DNA from: Candidatus Kapaibacterium sp.
Lineage (GTDB): Bacteria > Bacteroidota > Ignavibacteria > Kapaibacteriales > UBA2268
Direction of reading: 5' to 3'
NCBI GenBank assembly: GCA_937927515.1
Contig: CALBDO010000022.1
Span: 1-51,567, forward strand
DNA: 51,567 bases
Shown here: piece after piece, positions 35,311 to 44,563 of the stretch
Layout of the letters: every line of letters starts with the position of its first letter
How positions within the stretch are numbered: position 1 is the first letter of the stretch
Notes under the pieces: generated by a model
What the model saw: only the letters and a program-made list of their open reading frames with translations
The model's database searches: none
Told to the model about the DNA's origin: nothing
Made by a program: the position numbers and the translations under genes

Positions 35311-36948
35311 ATGTTTGAATGGTGTAGTTCTCTTCCAGGCAAAGTTTCAAATTATCTTTTGTTTCTACTTGCTTTTTTTTATTTGCTTATTGGTTTCAAT
35401 CAAGGATTAAATATTTACGACGAAGGGCTAATCGTCTACGGGGCGAGCAAAATACTGCACGGCGATTTACCCTACAAGGATTTTTGGACGCTCTATGCCC
35501 CCGGACAATTTTACCTCGTTGCTGGGTTATTTTATATTTTTGGCACTGAATTACTTACCGAACGAATTTCATCAACGATAGTATTATTCTTCCTTTCTTC
35601 GGTACTTTTTTGGAATGCTCGCAAATTTGTACCAAAGAAATATGCATTATTTTCTTTTGCGTTTTTTGTGTTATGGTTGGGAGATTACAGATTCTTTGCA
35701 AACTCTATGCCTTCGGCATTGCTACTAAGCTTTGTTGGAACTCTGTGCTTGCTATATTATTTTAGTTCAAAGCCTTCTTCTCTATACATAGTACTTGCTG
35801 GAATTGCTACTGGTATTGCAACATTGTTTCGGCATGAGATTGGGCTTGTTACTTTTTTGGTTGAATTTGCGTTGATTATTCTTTTTGTTTATTATACAAA
35901 CGAAACGAAAGAAACTCGAATTTTAAAGAAGTTGGCCATCGCGGTGCGTAGGGGAACATCATATTTATTGGGTTATGTCTTTGCGTTGATTCCTTTTGTT
36001 GTTTATTTTGTTGTAAGTGTACCTTTGGATGAGATTTGGAACGACCTATTTGTCTTCCCAGCCAAAGTTTTTCCGAGGGTGCGTTCGTTGCCCTTTCCTA
36101 TGCCGGTTCCGAACATAATTTCTGTTTTAACTGGAGAGATGTCGGCGCTACAATTTGTTAAATCTGCCTTGTTGCGTGTACATTTTTATTTTCCGTTAAT
36201 AATTTACATCTTTTCAGTTTTGTTGATAATTCGACTTGTGCGAAAAAACAAAATTAATTTTCAAGCCAATTTGTTTTGGAGCATAGTCCTTTTCACGACG
36301 TTGGGATTAATTTACTTTACGCAAGTGCTTGTGAGAGCAGACCTTGCACATCTATTGCCTACGTACTTTCCAGCAAGTGTGTTGTTCGGTTTGATGCTTA
36401 GCGAAATTAAACAGATGCGAAAATTTTCCTTGTTGGCATACTTTTTGGTCTGCTTGTTTGTAATATTTGTTGCAGTGAAACCAATATCTACAAAGTTGCA
36501 AATCCTTTCTCGTTCTTCATCGTTCGAGTTCCAGATTTCCAGAGCCAAGAATATCAAATGGGACGAGAATGGAGTAAACTACCAGGAAGCATTGATGTAT
36601 ATTCAAAACTCCGTACCAGAGGGAAGCAAGATATTTGTTGGCAATACGAGGCACGATAGAATCTACATAAACGACATTATGTTCTACTTCTTAACAAATC
36701 GGCATAGTGCAACGAAGTACTATGAATTGCATCCCGGTCTGGCTACCACCGGTGCAATTCAGAAGGAAATTATAAAGGATATCGAAGTTGCGAAGGTCGA
36801 ATTTATTGTCTTGCGTAGTGAAAATATAACAGAGGCTAATGAAAGCGGAAAATCCAGTGGTGTACGACTATTAGATGAATATATACGAGATAAATACACA
36901 CCGACAAAGCACTTTGGAGATTACGTTGTTTGGCGGAGGAATCGGTAG
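35311..36948 (+). CDS. GT-C-type membrane glycosyltransferase (PMT/ArnT-like)
   Basis: A 545-residue protein with about 11 hydrophobic segments in residues 1-~395 followed by a soluble C-terminal domain of ~150 residues. An early luminal loop has NIYDEGLIVYGA and GDLPYKDFWTLYAPGQFY, which resemble the acidic catalytic loop of the GT39/GT83 family that uses lipid-linked sugars. Donor and acceptor are unknown. It is not tightly linked to its neighbours. Confidence 0.7.
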   Translation: MFEWCSSLPGKVSNYLLFLLAFFYLLIGFNQGLNIYDEGLIVYGASKILHGDLPYKDFWTLYAPGQFYLVAGLFYIFGTELLTERISSTIVLFFLSSVLFWNARKFVPKKYALFSFAFFVLWLGDYRFFANSMPSALLLSFVGTLCLLYYFSSKPSSLYIVLAGIATGIATLFRHEIGLVTFLVEFALIILFVYYTNETKETRILKKLAIAVRRGTSYLLGYVFALIPFVVYFVVSVPLDEIWNDLFVFPAKVFPRVRSLPFPMPVPNIISVLTGEMSALQFVKSALLRVHFYFPLIIYIFSVLLIIRLVRKNKINFQANLFWSIVLFTTLGLIYFTQVLVRADLAHLLPTYFPASVLFGLMLSEIKQMRKFSLLAYFLVCLFVIFVAVKPISTKLQILSRSSSFEFQISRAKNIKWDENGVNYQEALMYIQNSVPEGSKIFVGNTRHDRIYINDIMFYFLTNRHSATKYYELHPGLATTGAIQKEIIKDIEVAKVEFIVLRSENITEANESGKSSGVRLLDEYIRDKYTPTKHFGDYVVWRRNR

Positions 36949-37127
36949 TTTATTTGAGTTTACCAAATCTTATTTTCATAACAAGACATAGAGAAGTTCT
37001 CACTTGTCCTTTAATTTTGCATTACACAAATTAACAAAGTCGGTAAAAATTTTTTTATTATTTATCCGAGTTGTATATTAATTTTTCCAATTTAAGGGAA
37101 TTGTGAAAAACTTATTTGGAGATATGC

Positions 37128-37367
37128 ATGGCAGAACCAACAGTTTCCCAAAAATCTCCGTATCAGATTAAATTAAAGGCGGGGAAGTACTTTTGGTGTG
37201 CTTGCGGAGAGTCGAAAGCTCAACCATTTTGCGACGGCTCGCACAAAGTCAAGGGAGAATTTCGTCCAGTGGCTTTTGAATTGACAGAGGAGAAAACGTT
37301 TTGGCTATGTGCTTGCAAGAAGACCTCGAATAAGCCCTACTGCGACGGTACACACAAAAATCTTTGA
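37128..37367 (+). CDS. Double CDGSH iron-sulfur protein
   Basis: A 79-residue protein with two full CDGSH motifs of the C-x-C-x2-(S/T)-x3-P-x-C-D-G-(S/T)-H form: CACGESKAQPFCDGSH and CACKKTSNKPYCDGTH. Each should hold a 3Cys-1His [2Fe-2S] cluster, as in mitoNEET relatives. The start was set at ATG 37128 with a TTGGAG ribosome site; a TTG start upstream would place that site inside the gene. mnmE begins 2 nt later. Confidence 0.92.
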   Translation: MAEPTVSQKSPYQIKLKAGKYFWCACGESKAQPFCDGSHKVKGEFRPVAFELTEEKTFWLCACKKTSNKPYCDGTHKNL

Positions 37368-37369
37368 AG

Positions 37370-38719
37370 ATGGCAGAGGCTATTGTTGCATTATCTACTC
37401 CTCCGGGAGTTTCTGGTTTGGCTGTTGTTCGTGCCTCTGGCGATGGTGTTTTTGAAATAGTAGATAAATGCTTTTCAGGCAAAGTAAGAATTACCGAGGC
37501 AAAAACGCACACGATTCATTATGGGGAATTTCGTAATAAAGACAAGCTAATTGATTTTGTGACTATTTCTGTTTTTCGAGCACCTAATTCATACACGGGA
37601 GAGGATGTTGCAGAAATTAATTGTCATGGAGGATATTTCGTCGCAGAGGCAATAATTGAAACGCTCATTGAGAATGGTTGCCGCCTTGCCGAACCGGGGG
37701 AGTTTACCAAACGTGCATTTTTGAACGGGAAATTAGACTTAACTCAAGTAGAAGCCGTCGCAGACCTAATTCACTCCACTTCACAGCAAGGTTATCAAAC
37801 AGCCGTCAGGCAATTGTCTGGGGAGTTTAGCCGGCGCATTGCAGAGTTGAAGAAGAAACTGCTCGATGCTGCAAGTTTGCTCGAGTTGGAGTTGGACTTT
37901 GCAGACGAAGGATTTGAATTTATTGATAGGTCATTAATTTTGAAAGCCATAGACGAGGCAATTGATTATTGTCGTGAGTTATCATCATCATATCATTCTT
38001 CAGAAATTTTTCGTTCGGGCTTTTTCGTAGGTATTACTGGCTTTCCAAATTCTGGCAAATCTACTCTTTTCAATGCTTTGTTGAAGAAGAGGAGAGCCAT
38101 AGTAAGCGAAATTCCCGGAACGACGCGTGATTATCTCGAAGAATCGATTTTCATCGAGGGTGTCGCTGTACGATTAATCGACACAGCGGGCTTGCGGGAA
38201 ACGGAGAACATTGTAGAAATCGAGGGTATCAGGATGGTAGAATCATTGTTGGCACAATCGAATTTGATACTAGTAATAAACGATTTGAGTTTAGGCCAAA
38301 CAAATTCCGACCAATTGTACAATCAACTTCTGGAGCGCTACGAAACTTCAAGAGTTGTCTTGGTGCAGAACAAAATCGACCTAATTGAAAAACACCCCGA
38401 GGGGCGAGACTACGAAATATTTATTTCTGCAAAAAACAACGATGGGGTGAATCAAATCTATGAGATAATCCGTGAGCAAATCCGAAAGGAATCCGAGCAT
38501 ATAAAGGATGTTCTTGTAAATCAGAGGCATTATCTATTGTTGAAAAGGGCAAGCGAGGAGCTTGGCAGAGCACGGCAAAGTTTGCTTGAAAATCGTGGCA
38601 ATGAGCTTGTTGCAGATGACATGCGAAAAGCAGTTCAGACTTTAGGAGAAATTATTGGAGAAACCTTTAGCATGGATGTACTTAATTCCATTTTCTCCCG
38701 TTTTTGCATTGGGAAATAA
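37370..38719 (+). CDS. mnmE: tRNA modification GTPase MnmE
   Basis: A 449-residue protein that, with MnmG, modifies U34 of certain tRNAs. The N-terminal tetrahydrofolate-binding domain begins MAEAIVALSTPPG. The inserted G domain has G1 GFPNSGKST, G2 GTTRD and G3 DTAGLRET, and the C-terminus ends in the functional FCIGK motif. The ATG at 37370 gives the family start; a TTG 6 nt upstream is less likely. It lies next to a parS site, consistent with the common origin-proximal position of mnmE. mnmG is not in the window. Confidence 0.96.
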   Translation: MAEAIVALSTPPGVSGLAVVRASGDGVFEIVDKCFSGKVRITEAKTHTIHYGEFRNKDKLIDFVTISVFRAPNSYTGEDVAEINCHGGYFVAEAIIETLIENGCRLAEPGEFTKRAFLNGKLDLTQVEAVADLIHSTSQQGYQTAVRQLSGEFSRRIAELKKKLLDAASLLELELDFADEGFEFIDRSLILKAIDEAIDYCRELSSSYHSSEIFRSGFFVGITGFPNSGKSTLFNALLKKRRAIVSEIPGTTRDYLEESIFIEGVAVRLIDTAGLRETENIVEIEGIRMVESLLAQSNLILVINDLSLGQTNSDQLYNQLLERYETSRVVLVQNKIDLIEKHPEGRDYEIFISAKNNDGVNQIYEIIREQIRKESEHIKDVLVNQRHYLLLKRASEELGRARQSLLENRGNELVADDMRKAVQTLGEIIGETFSMDVLNSIFSRFCIGK

Positions 38720-38721
38720 AA

Positions 38722-38737
38722 TGTTCCACGTGGAACA
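38722..38737. other. parS: parS centromere-like site (ParB binding)
   Basis: TGTTCCACGTGGAACA is a perfect 16-bp palindrome that fits the conserved ParB site TGTTNCACGTGNAACA. It lies 3 nt after the mnmE stop, in a non-coding gap of 38 nt. Sites of this kind normally cluster near the replication origin, often with mnmE/mnmG/parAB. No second copy was seen in this window. Confidence 0.75.
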
Positions 38738-38757
38738 TTTAAATTACAGGGATAACA

Positions 38758-39612
38758 ATGAAAAAATTCGATATTGTTGTTGCTTATAGAATTTATCCAG
38801 GTATTGGAAAGCCCCTTGCAATTTACAATGGAGACAAGTTCAAACTGGTAAAATTGGCTTTCAAATCCTTCCTTAATGCTCTCGGAGGAGTAAATGCTCG
38901 ACTGTACTTGATTTTAGACTCCTGTCCAAAGATTTACAAAGAAATGCTTTTGTCATTCTTCCACGACGCAAAAGTTGTTGAAGTATCGCAAGCTGGCAAT
39001 TCTAAAACATTTGAAATTCAAATAGCTCTATTGCTCGAACAACAAGAAAGCAATTTAATTTATCTTGCCGAGGACGACTACTTTTATTTGCCAAATGCAT
39101 TCGAGACCACAGTTGATTTCTTTTTGCAAAATTCTCCAAATTTTTTAACTCTGTACTATCACCCGGATTATTTAAATTGGGAAATACATAAACTTGGCAA
39201 ACACAACCGAGTTTACTCCAATAACCTACTATGGGAGCAAGTTGGTTCTACAACGCTTACGTTTCTTACCACAAAGAATACCCTGTCAAAAACCAAGAAA
39301 GTTTTTGCAACTTTCAGTAAAAGAAATTACGACGCCTCGATTTGGTTCGCATTAACCAAGTTGGGGATAAATACTCCAAAATTTTATTCCCTACCATTGA
39401 CCTCGGATAAAGCAGACTTCTACTTTAAATTGGTTGCTAAAATGTGGTACCACTCTTGGAGGCAAATCATTTTTGGGGAAAAGTTTACTCTTTTTGCTCC
39501 AAATCCCTCGCTCGCTACACATTTGGAACGGGATTCGCTCGCTCCAAATGTCCCATGGAAAGAACATTTTGAACATTATTCTCGAATATGGAATATTGAA
39601 TCCGAACCTTGA
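38758..39612 (+). CDS. GT-A-like glycosyltransferase-family protein
   Basis: A 284-residue protein. The first ~140 residues look like a nucleotide-sugar-binding domain, with NARLYLILDS near 47-56 and the acidic EDDYFY motif near 104-109 in the place of the DxD metal site. The rest has many aromatics (LYYHPDYLNWE, MWYHSWRQIIFG). No signal or membrane segment is seen, so it is cytoplasmic. The acceptor is unknown, and the assignment rests on fold-like motifs and not on a full family match. Confidence 0.55.
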   Translation: MKKFDIVVAYRIYPGIGKPLAIYNGDKFKLVKLAFKSFLNALGGVNARLYLILDSCPKIYKEMLLSFFHDAKVVEVSQAGNSKTFEIQIALLLEQQESNLIYLAEDDYFYLPNAFETTVDFFLQNSPNFLTLYYHPDYLNWEIHKLGKHNRVYSNNLLWEQVGSTTLTFLTTKNTLSKTKKVFATFSKRNYDASIWFALTKLGINTPKFYSLPLTSDKADFYFKLVAKMWYHSWRQIIFGEKFTLFAPNPSLATHLERDSLAPNVPWKEHFEHYSRIWNIESEP

Positions 39613-39718
39613 TGGTTTTCTTCAATTCTTAATAGTTCCCTTCGTTGAATTTTTCGAGATAGAAATAAAACCTTTTGGCATTCGAGCAATTTACAAAGCA
39701 TCGACCAAGAATAATTCT

Positions 39719-39726
39719 TAATTTTG
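39719..39726 (+). promoter_or_regulatory. Bacteroidota-type -7 box before the large TPR gene
   Basis: TAATTTTG matches TAnnTTTG and lies 28 nt before the likely GTG start. A TTTG at the right distance upstream is missing, so the match is partial. Confidence 0.35.
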
Positions 39727-39754
39727 TATTTATAACTAAACGAAAGAGTTGAAT

Positions 39755-42700
39755 GTGAGAGAAATAGTTTTTTCCCTGGTAATTCTTTTTTCGCTGCTCG
39801 GTCCTTCGATTTATTGCCAGTTACAAGATTATCAATTTCGTTATGGCACCGAGCGCTACTTTTCAAGCAAGGAATACTTTGATAAGGAACTCTTGAAGCT
39901 TTCCGAGCGAATGCTATCCAAGACACAAAGTTACGACATATTCCCTGTGCAAGAGAAATTAATTCTCTTTTATGCCGAGATTGAATTTTACGACGGAAGA
40001 CCAGAATTTGCAATTAAAATCCTTTTGGACTTTATAAAAAATAACCCAACTTCATTGTACACTGGTTTTTTATATGAAAAAATTGCCCAGTTTTATTTCG
40101 AAATCAAGGAATATGAACTTTCTGTAAAATATTTCAAAAAAGCAGTAGAAGCGGGTATTAATGAATACAAGATTAGAAAATATTCAGAGCATCGCGAACT
40201 CTCGGCTCGCTCTCTTTTCTGGAGTGGTATAGGGTTGCTGCTTGCAGGGAAAGTGGACCTTGCCCGTGAACCATTGGAAGATTGTTTTAGGAACTACTCG
40301 GACACAAAATCTGCCGATGATGCTCTTTTCTATCTTGGCTTGATTTCCGAGATGAAGGGGGAGGAAGAGACCGCTATAACTTATTTTAAAACATTGCAAA
40401 GGAATTATCCTCGCTCAAATTTTATCATCTCTTCGAAGGTTCACGAGGCAAGTAATTACATCTCCTTGCGACAAGATGTGCAAGCTCTTGTTGCTTTGGA
40501 TTTTGCCGAGAACCTACTCTTTAGAATTCAAAAAAGGGATACGATTGGTTTACTTTATGAGCAACAAAGCGACCTTGAAAACATCGAGGAGAAAATATAT
40601 TTCCTTCGCGCGGAGGCTTTGAGTATTGGCGGTAAATACGACCAAGCAATCGATACCTACGAACGTTTTTTGCAAAAGTATCCTAATTCACAATATCGCA
40701 ACGAAGCAAGGCTCGGGATTGGGCTAGCATATTTAGAGAAAGGCGACTTCCTCCGAAGCATTGAAGTTCTTGATTCACTAATCAGTAACATAGAAGAAGA
40801 ATCAAGCAAACAAAAGCATCTTGCAGAATTATATCGGGCAATGGCAAAACGCCGTCTGGGGAGAATTTCCGAAGCTCAGGCATTGCTATCTGAATTACAA
40901 GCAAAAAGTAACTACCCTTTTCAATCCATTGCATTGCTTGAATTGGGTATGATATACTACGAGAGGAAGGAATTCACAAGTGCAGTGAAAACTTTGGAGA
41001 GAGCCTTGCGAGAGTCCGACGATAATCTAATTTCGGCTAAAATCAATTTAATGCTTGGGGCAACTTATCTGGAGCTGAAACAATGGGGCAAAGCGATACA
41101 AGCATACAAAAGTAGCGAGGAGCTTGCCAAAAGAGCCACCTACGTCCAGCTGCCAAATAAAGACTTGATGCTCGCAGAAGCTCGATTGAAACAAGGAATT
41201 GCGCAAGTGCAAGACCACAGAAACAGCGAGGCAATACAAAACCTTCTCTATGTAATTGGCAATTATCCGAATGATGCAAAAGCCGAGGATGCTCTATTTT
41301 GGCTTGCAGAAGCTTACTATCGTTCCGATATGCTTCGCAATTCCATTGATAGGTATGAAACTCTGATAGCGAAATTCCCCAATAGCAAGTATCTCGAAGA
41401 CGCTTTGTATGGATTGGGTTGGGCATACTTTCGACTAAAAAACTTTAAGAAATCGAGTGAAATTTTTGCTCAATTAGTCCGTGCATTCCCAAATTCCAAA
41501 TATGGCATTGAAGTATGGTTGCGACAAGGTGATGGCTACTTCGTGCTTAAAGATTATAAGATGGCTATCGATAGCTACCGAAAGGTCTTGGAAATCTCTG
41601 CGAAGGGCGAAGAGGCACAGTATGCTCATTATCAAATATGTCACTCATATTACAAGATGGGCAATTTGGATGCAGCCTACAACGAGGTTTTAGAGTTTGT
41701 GAAAAGATACCCCAATTCGCAGTATTCTCCAAATGCTTTGTATTTAAATGGTTGGATTAGATTTCAGCAAAAGAATTATGCAGAAGCAATTAATAGTTTT
41801 AATTTTCTCATCGATGCCTATCCAAATAGCTTGCTTGTTCCAAGAGCAAAATATGCAATTGGAGATGCACTTTACAACATGAATAAATTTGAAGAGGCTG
41901 CACAGCAATACAAAAACATTATTGATGATTATCCGACAAGCCCGCTTGTAGCAGATGCACTTCGAAGTTTGCAATATTGTTACATTGCTTTGGGCTTGGA
42001 AAGCGAGGCGATGAAAATTGCCGAGGAATATGTAAGTCGAAATCCAAGTTCACCATTTGCAGTGGATTTTGCATTGAAGAAAGGAGAGATGTTTTACACT
42101 GGGAAGAAATTTAAATCGGCAATCGAGGAGTATCAGAATTTTATACAGAGATATCCAGAAAGCGAGAGAAAGCCCGAGGCTTTATTCTGGATGGGGAAAA
42201 GTTATCAAAATCTGGGCGATAATGACAATGCGATTATAATTTTCAAAGAAATTATTCAGAAATATCCCGAAAGTGAATACGCACCCGAGTCGTTTTTGGA
42301 ACTTGGCTTGATTTACAAGTCGTTGGCAAATATACAAACTGCCGATTCTTTGTTTGGGTTGATGCAGGAGAAATACCCAGACGACCCATCCTCTGCCCAA
42401 GCTGGATTTGAGCAGGCGAGCATCAAGTTTGCCCTTGGGGATACTGCGACTGCTTTGAATATCTGGAGGCGAATTGCAGAGAACTTTGAAGGGAGTGAGT
42501 TTGGTGGACAAAGTTTGTATCGTATTGCTATGTATAATCGATTGTCGGGAAACTTCGAAGAGGCTATACGGGAGTTCTATAAAATAGCAAATATGAATTT
42601 GGACCCGAACCTGTCTGCAGAAGCCCAGTATCGAATAGGGGAAATTTATTACAGACTCGGTGATTTTTCGAAAGCTACGGAGGAATTCAATAAAGTTCGC

Positions 42701-42892
42701 GAAAAATTCTCCGATATTGAGGATTGGCATACTCTTGCCCTTTTAAACCTCGGGGATTGTTACGAAAGGCTCGGCATGCTCGAAGAGGCTATTAATTGCT
42801 ATCGTGCGATTATTGCAACTCGCCCATTGGACGACTATTCGCAAACAGCAAAGCGAAGGCTAAATTTGCTTGAACAAAAAATGAAAAAATAG
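39755..42892 (+). CDS. Very large exported TPR protein
   Basis: A 1045-residue protein with a signal peptide (SLVILFSLLGPSIYCQ) followed almost wholly by TPR/BamD-like repeats with recurring YPNS or FPNSKY turns. Repeats such as EDALYGLGWAYFRLKNF and PEALFWMGKSYQNLGD follow one another to the C-terminus. The start is GTG at 39755, with AAAGAG placed ~7 nt before it; a TTG at 39749 is also in frame. The downstream beta-barrel gene starts 9 nt after its stop. Such pairs suggest a periplasmic scaffold working with an outer-membrane barrel, but the function is unknown. Confidence 0.85.
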   Translation: MREIVFSLVILFSLLGPSIYCQLQDYQFRYGTERYFSSKEYFDKELLKLSERMLSKTQSYDIFPVQEKLILFYAEIEFYDGRPEFAIKILLDFIKNNPTSLYTGFLYEKIAQFYFEIKEYELSVKYFKKAVEAGINEYKIRKYSEHRELSARSLFWSGIGLLLAGKVDLAREPLEDCFRNYSDTKSADDALFYLGLISEMKGEEETAITYFKTLQRNYPRSNFIISSKVHEASNYISLRQDVQALVALDFAENLLFRIQKRDTIGLLYEQQSDLENIEEKIYFLRAEALSIGGKYDQAIDTYERFLQKYPNSQYRNEARLGIGLAYLEKGDFLRSIEVLDSLISNIEEESSKQKHLAELYRAMAKRRLGRISEAQALLSELQAKSNYPFQSIALLELGMIYYERKEFTSAVKTLERALRESDDNLISAKINLMLGATYLELKQWGKAIQAYKSSEELAKRATYVQLPNKDLMLAEARLKQGIAQVQDHRNSEAIQNLLYVIGNYPNDAKAEDALFWLAEAYYRSDMLRNSIDRYETLIAKFPNSKYLEDALYGLGWAYFRLKNFKKSSEIFAQLVRAFPNSKYGIEVWLRQGDGYFVLKDYKMAIDSYRKVLEISAKGEEAQYAHYQICHSYYKMGNLDAAYNEVLEFVKRYPNSQYSPNALYLNGWIRFQQKNYAEAINSFNFLIDAYPNSLLVPRAKYAIGDALYNMNKFEEAAQQYKNIIDDYPTSPLVADALRSLQYCYIALGLESEAMKIAEEYVSRNPSSPFAVDFALKKGEMFYTGKKFKSAIEEYQNFIQRYPESERKPEALFWMGKSYQNLGDNDNAIIIFKEIIQKYPESEYAPESFLELGLIYKSLANIQTADSLFGLMQEKYPDDPSSAQAGFEQASIKFALGDTATALNIWRRIAENFEGSEFGGQSLYRIAMYNRLSGNFEEAIREFYKIANMNLDPNLSAEAQYRIGEIYYRLGDFSKATEEFNKVREKFSDIEDWHTLALLNLGDCYERLGMLEEAINCYRAIIATRPLDDYSQTAKRRLNLLEQKMKK

Positions 42893-42901
42893 CGAGGGTT
42901 T

Positions 42902-44476
42902 ATGAAAAAGTTTCTTTTGCTTTTTGTTTTAATGCTTGTGTATCTCAATTTGTATTCTCAAACAGCATCGCAACCATTGGAATTACCGAATTTTATAATC
43001 GAGGGCAAAGAGCAAATCGACGTTCAAGTCGGTATAAAGCAAGCCCCCCTTTTGCAGACCTATCTTGCACGCAATTCAATTGATTCATTAATAATTGTAG
43101 GTAAACCAAGAAATTACGTAGTTTTTCCAGTTAGGATGCCTAATACGATTATCTCCAAAGCCTTTCCTTCGGGGTATGTAGACGGAAACATAGGAAGTTT
43201 CTTTACAACAAATATCTCCGCAGGATACAAATCCTATTTTAAGGATTACGAAGTATTTACCATTGGAAATTTTGGATTAAGTAGGGGGCATATTGAAAAT
43301 GCAAATTATGCTAAGTTTGCCATTGGTCTGCAAACCGATTATATTGCCCCAGAGAAATTTTACATTTTTGGGGAAAGCAAAACGACAACAAATATTGATT
43401 TTGATTATAAAACATATAGACTTTATGCATTAAGCGAGGCTCCAAGTAGAAATCAAATCGACTTTTCGGCAAAGATTATGTCGATTGGAAACTATGAAGG
43501 GTATGATTTTCAAACAGGTGCACGATTTTATACAATAAATCTTGCGAGCTCTGGTAACAGCATTTCGGAGAACCTGCTTGGTGGCTTTTTGCAAGTCTTG
43601 AACACAATGCACCAAAATAAATTAAGTGGTAGACTTTCATTGGATTTTCGTTCCACCGGGAATAAAACCACAAACTTCTTCCAGTTGGAGGGAGGTGGTC
43701 TGTTCGAAACTGGAAACCTTCGACTCGAGCCAAAGCTTGGTTTTCAATTCGCAAATTCAAGTCTTTCAAAAACACGGGCAATGGTTTTGCTGGATGTCGT
43801 AGCAAAGACCAATATTAACGAAAACTTTTCATTGTTGGTAAGATTTGATAATGGATTGCGCAACAAGAGCTTACGAGATTTATTAGGAGTTAATCCTTAT
43901 CTTTCGGACTCTTTTGCTTTGGATTTTTGCAATGCAACAGAGTTGCAAGCAAAGATTAAGTATCAACCCAATAAAGAATTGACTTTTGTGCTTTCTCCTA
44001 CTTTCTCTTTCAATACAAGATTTCCTGTTTTAAATTTTGCTCGATTAGGTTATTTCGACATTTCATATATCGATGCGTCAATTTTTTCGCTCTCTTTCGA
44101 AGGTTATTGGATATTAAAAAAATTTGGGACAATTTCCGCTGCTTTATCTTTGAATACAACTAAGCAAAATTCCAATAAGAATGATGTGCCAACTTTACCC
44201 ACGCTACAATTTCGGTTTGATTATTCCAAGGAATTTTGGAATAAAGCCAAGCTTGCGGGATATTTCGAGCACTTTGGCAGAAGATATGCAGACCTGGGAA
44301 ATTCCGTGGTTTTGTCAAGCTTTAGCAACTTGGGGCTGGTGGTGGAATACAAAATCAACAGTTCATTTATTTTAACATTCAGTGGCGATAACTTGTTAAA
44401 TTCAAATATAGTTCATTGGTATGGCTACAAGGAGTGGGGGCTAAATCTAAAATTAGGTTTGATATACAAATTTTAA
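42902..44476 (+). CDS. Outer-membrane beta-barrel protein, TonB-receptor-like
   Basis: A 524-residue exported protein. The signal peptide (MKKFLLLFVLMLVYLNLYSQ) is followed by a short plug-like segment (LPNFIIEGKEQIDV) and then by amphipathic strands up to LGLIYKF at the end, where the last phenylalanine is the typical barrel-assembly signal. It lacks a full-length plug domain and is shorter than usual TonB-dependent receptors. It is cotranscribed with the large TPR gene just upstream (9 nt). The substrate is unknown. Confidence 0.75.
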   Translation: MKKFLLLFVLMLVYLNLYSQTASQPLELPNFIIEGKEQIDVQVGIKQAPLLQTYLARNSIDSLIIVGKPRNYVVFPVRMPNTIISKAFPSGYVDGNIGSFFTTNISAGYKSYFKDYEVFTIGNFGLSRGHIENANYAKFAIGLQTDYIAPEKFYIFGESKTTTNIDFDYKTYRLYALSEAPSRNQIDFSAKIMSIGNYEGYDFQTGARFYTINLASSGNSISENLLGGFLQVLNTMHQNKLSGRLSLDFRSTGNKTTNFFQLEGGGLFETGNLRLEPKLGFQFANSSLSKTRAMVLLDVVAKTNINENFSLLVRFDNGLRNKSLRDLLGVNPYLSDSFALDFCNATELQAKIKYQPNKELTFVLSPTFSFNTRFPVLNFARLGYFDISYIDASIFSLSFEGYWILKKFGTISAALSLNTTKQNSNKNDVPTLPTLQFRFDYSKEFWNKAKLAGYFEHFGRRYADLGNSVVLSSFSNLGLVVEYKINSSFILTFSGDNLLNSNIVHWYGYKEWGLNLKLGLIYKF

Positions 44477-44563
44477 CGGAATAAAGGAATTCTCATTTTA
44501 GTTTGATTTGTATTTGGATATGTGAACAAACAATTTAAGATGTTTGTAAATCCATTATAAGTA

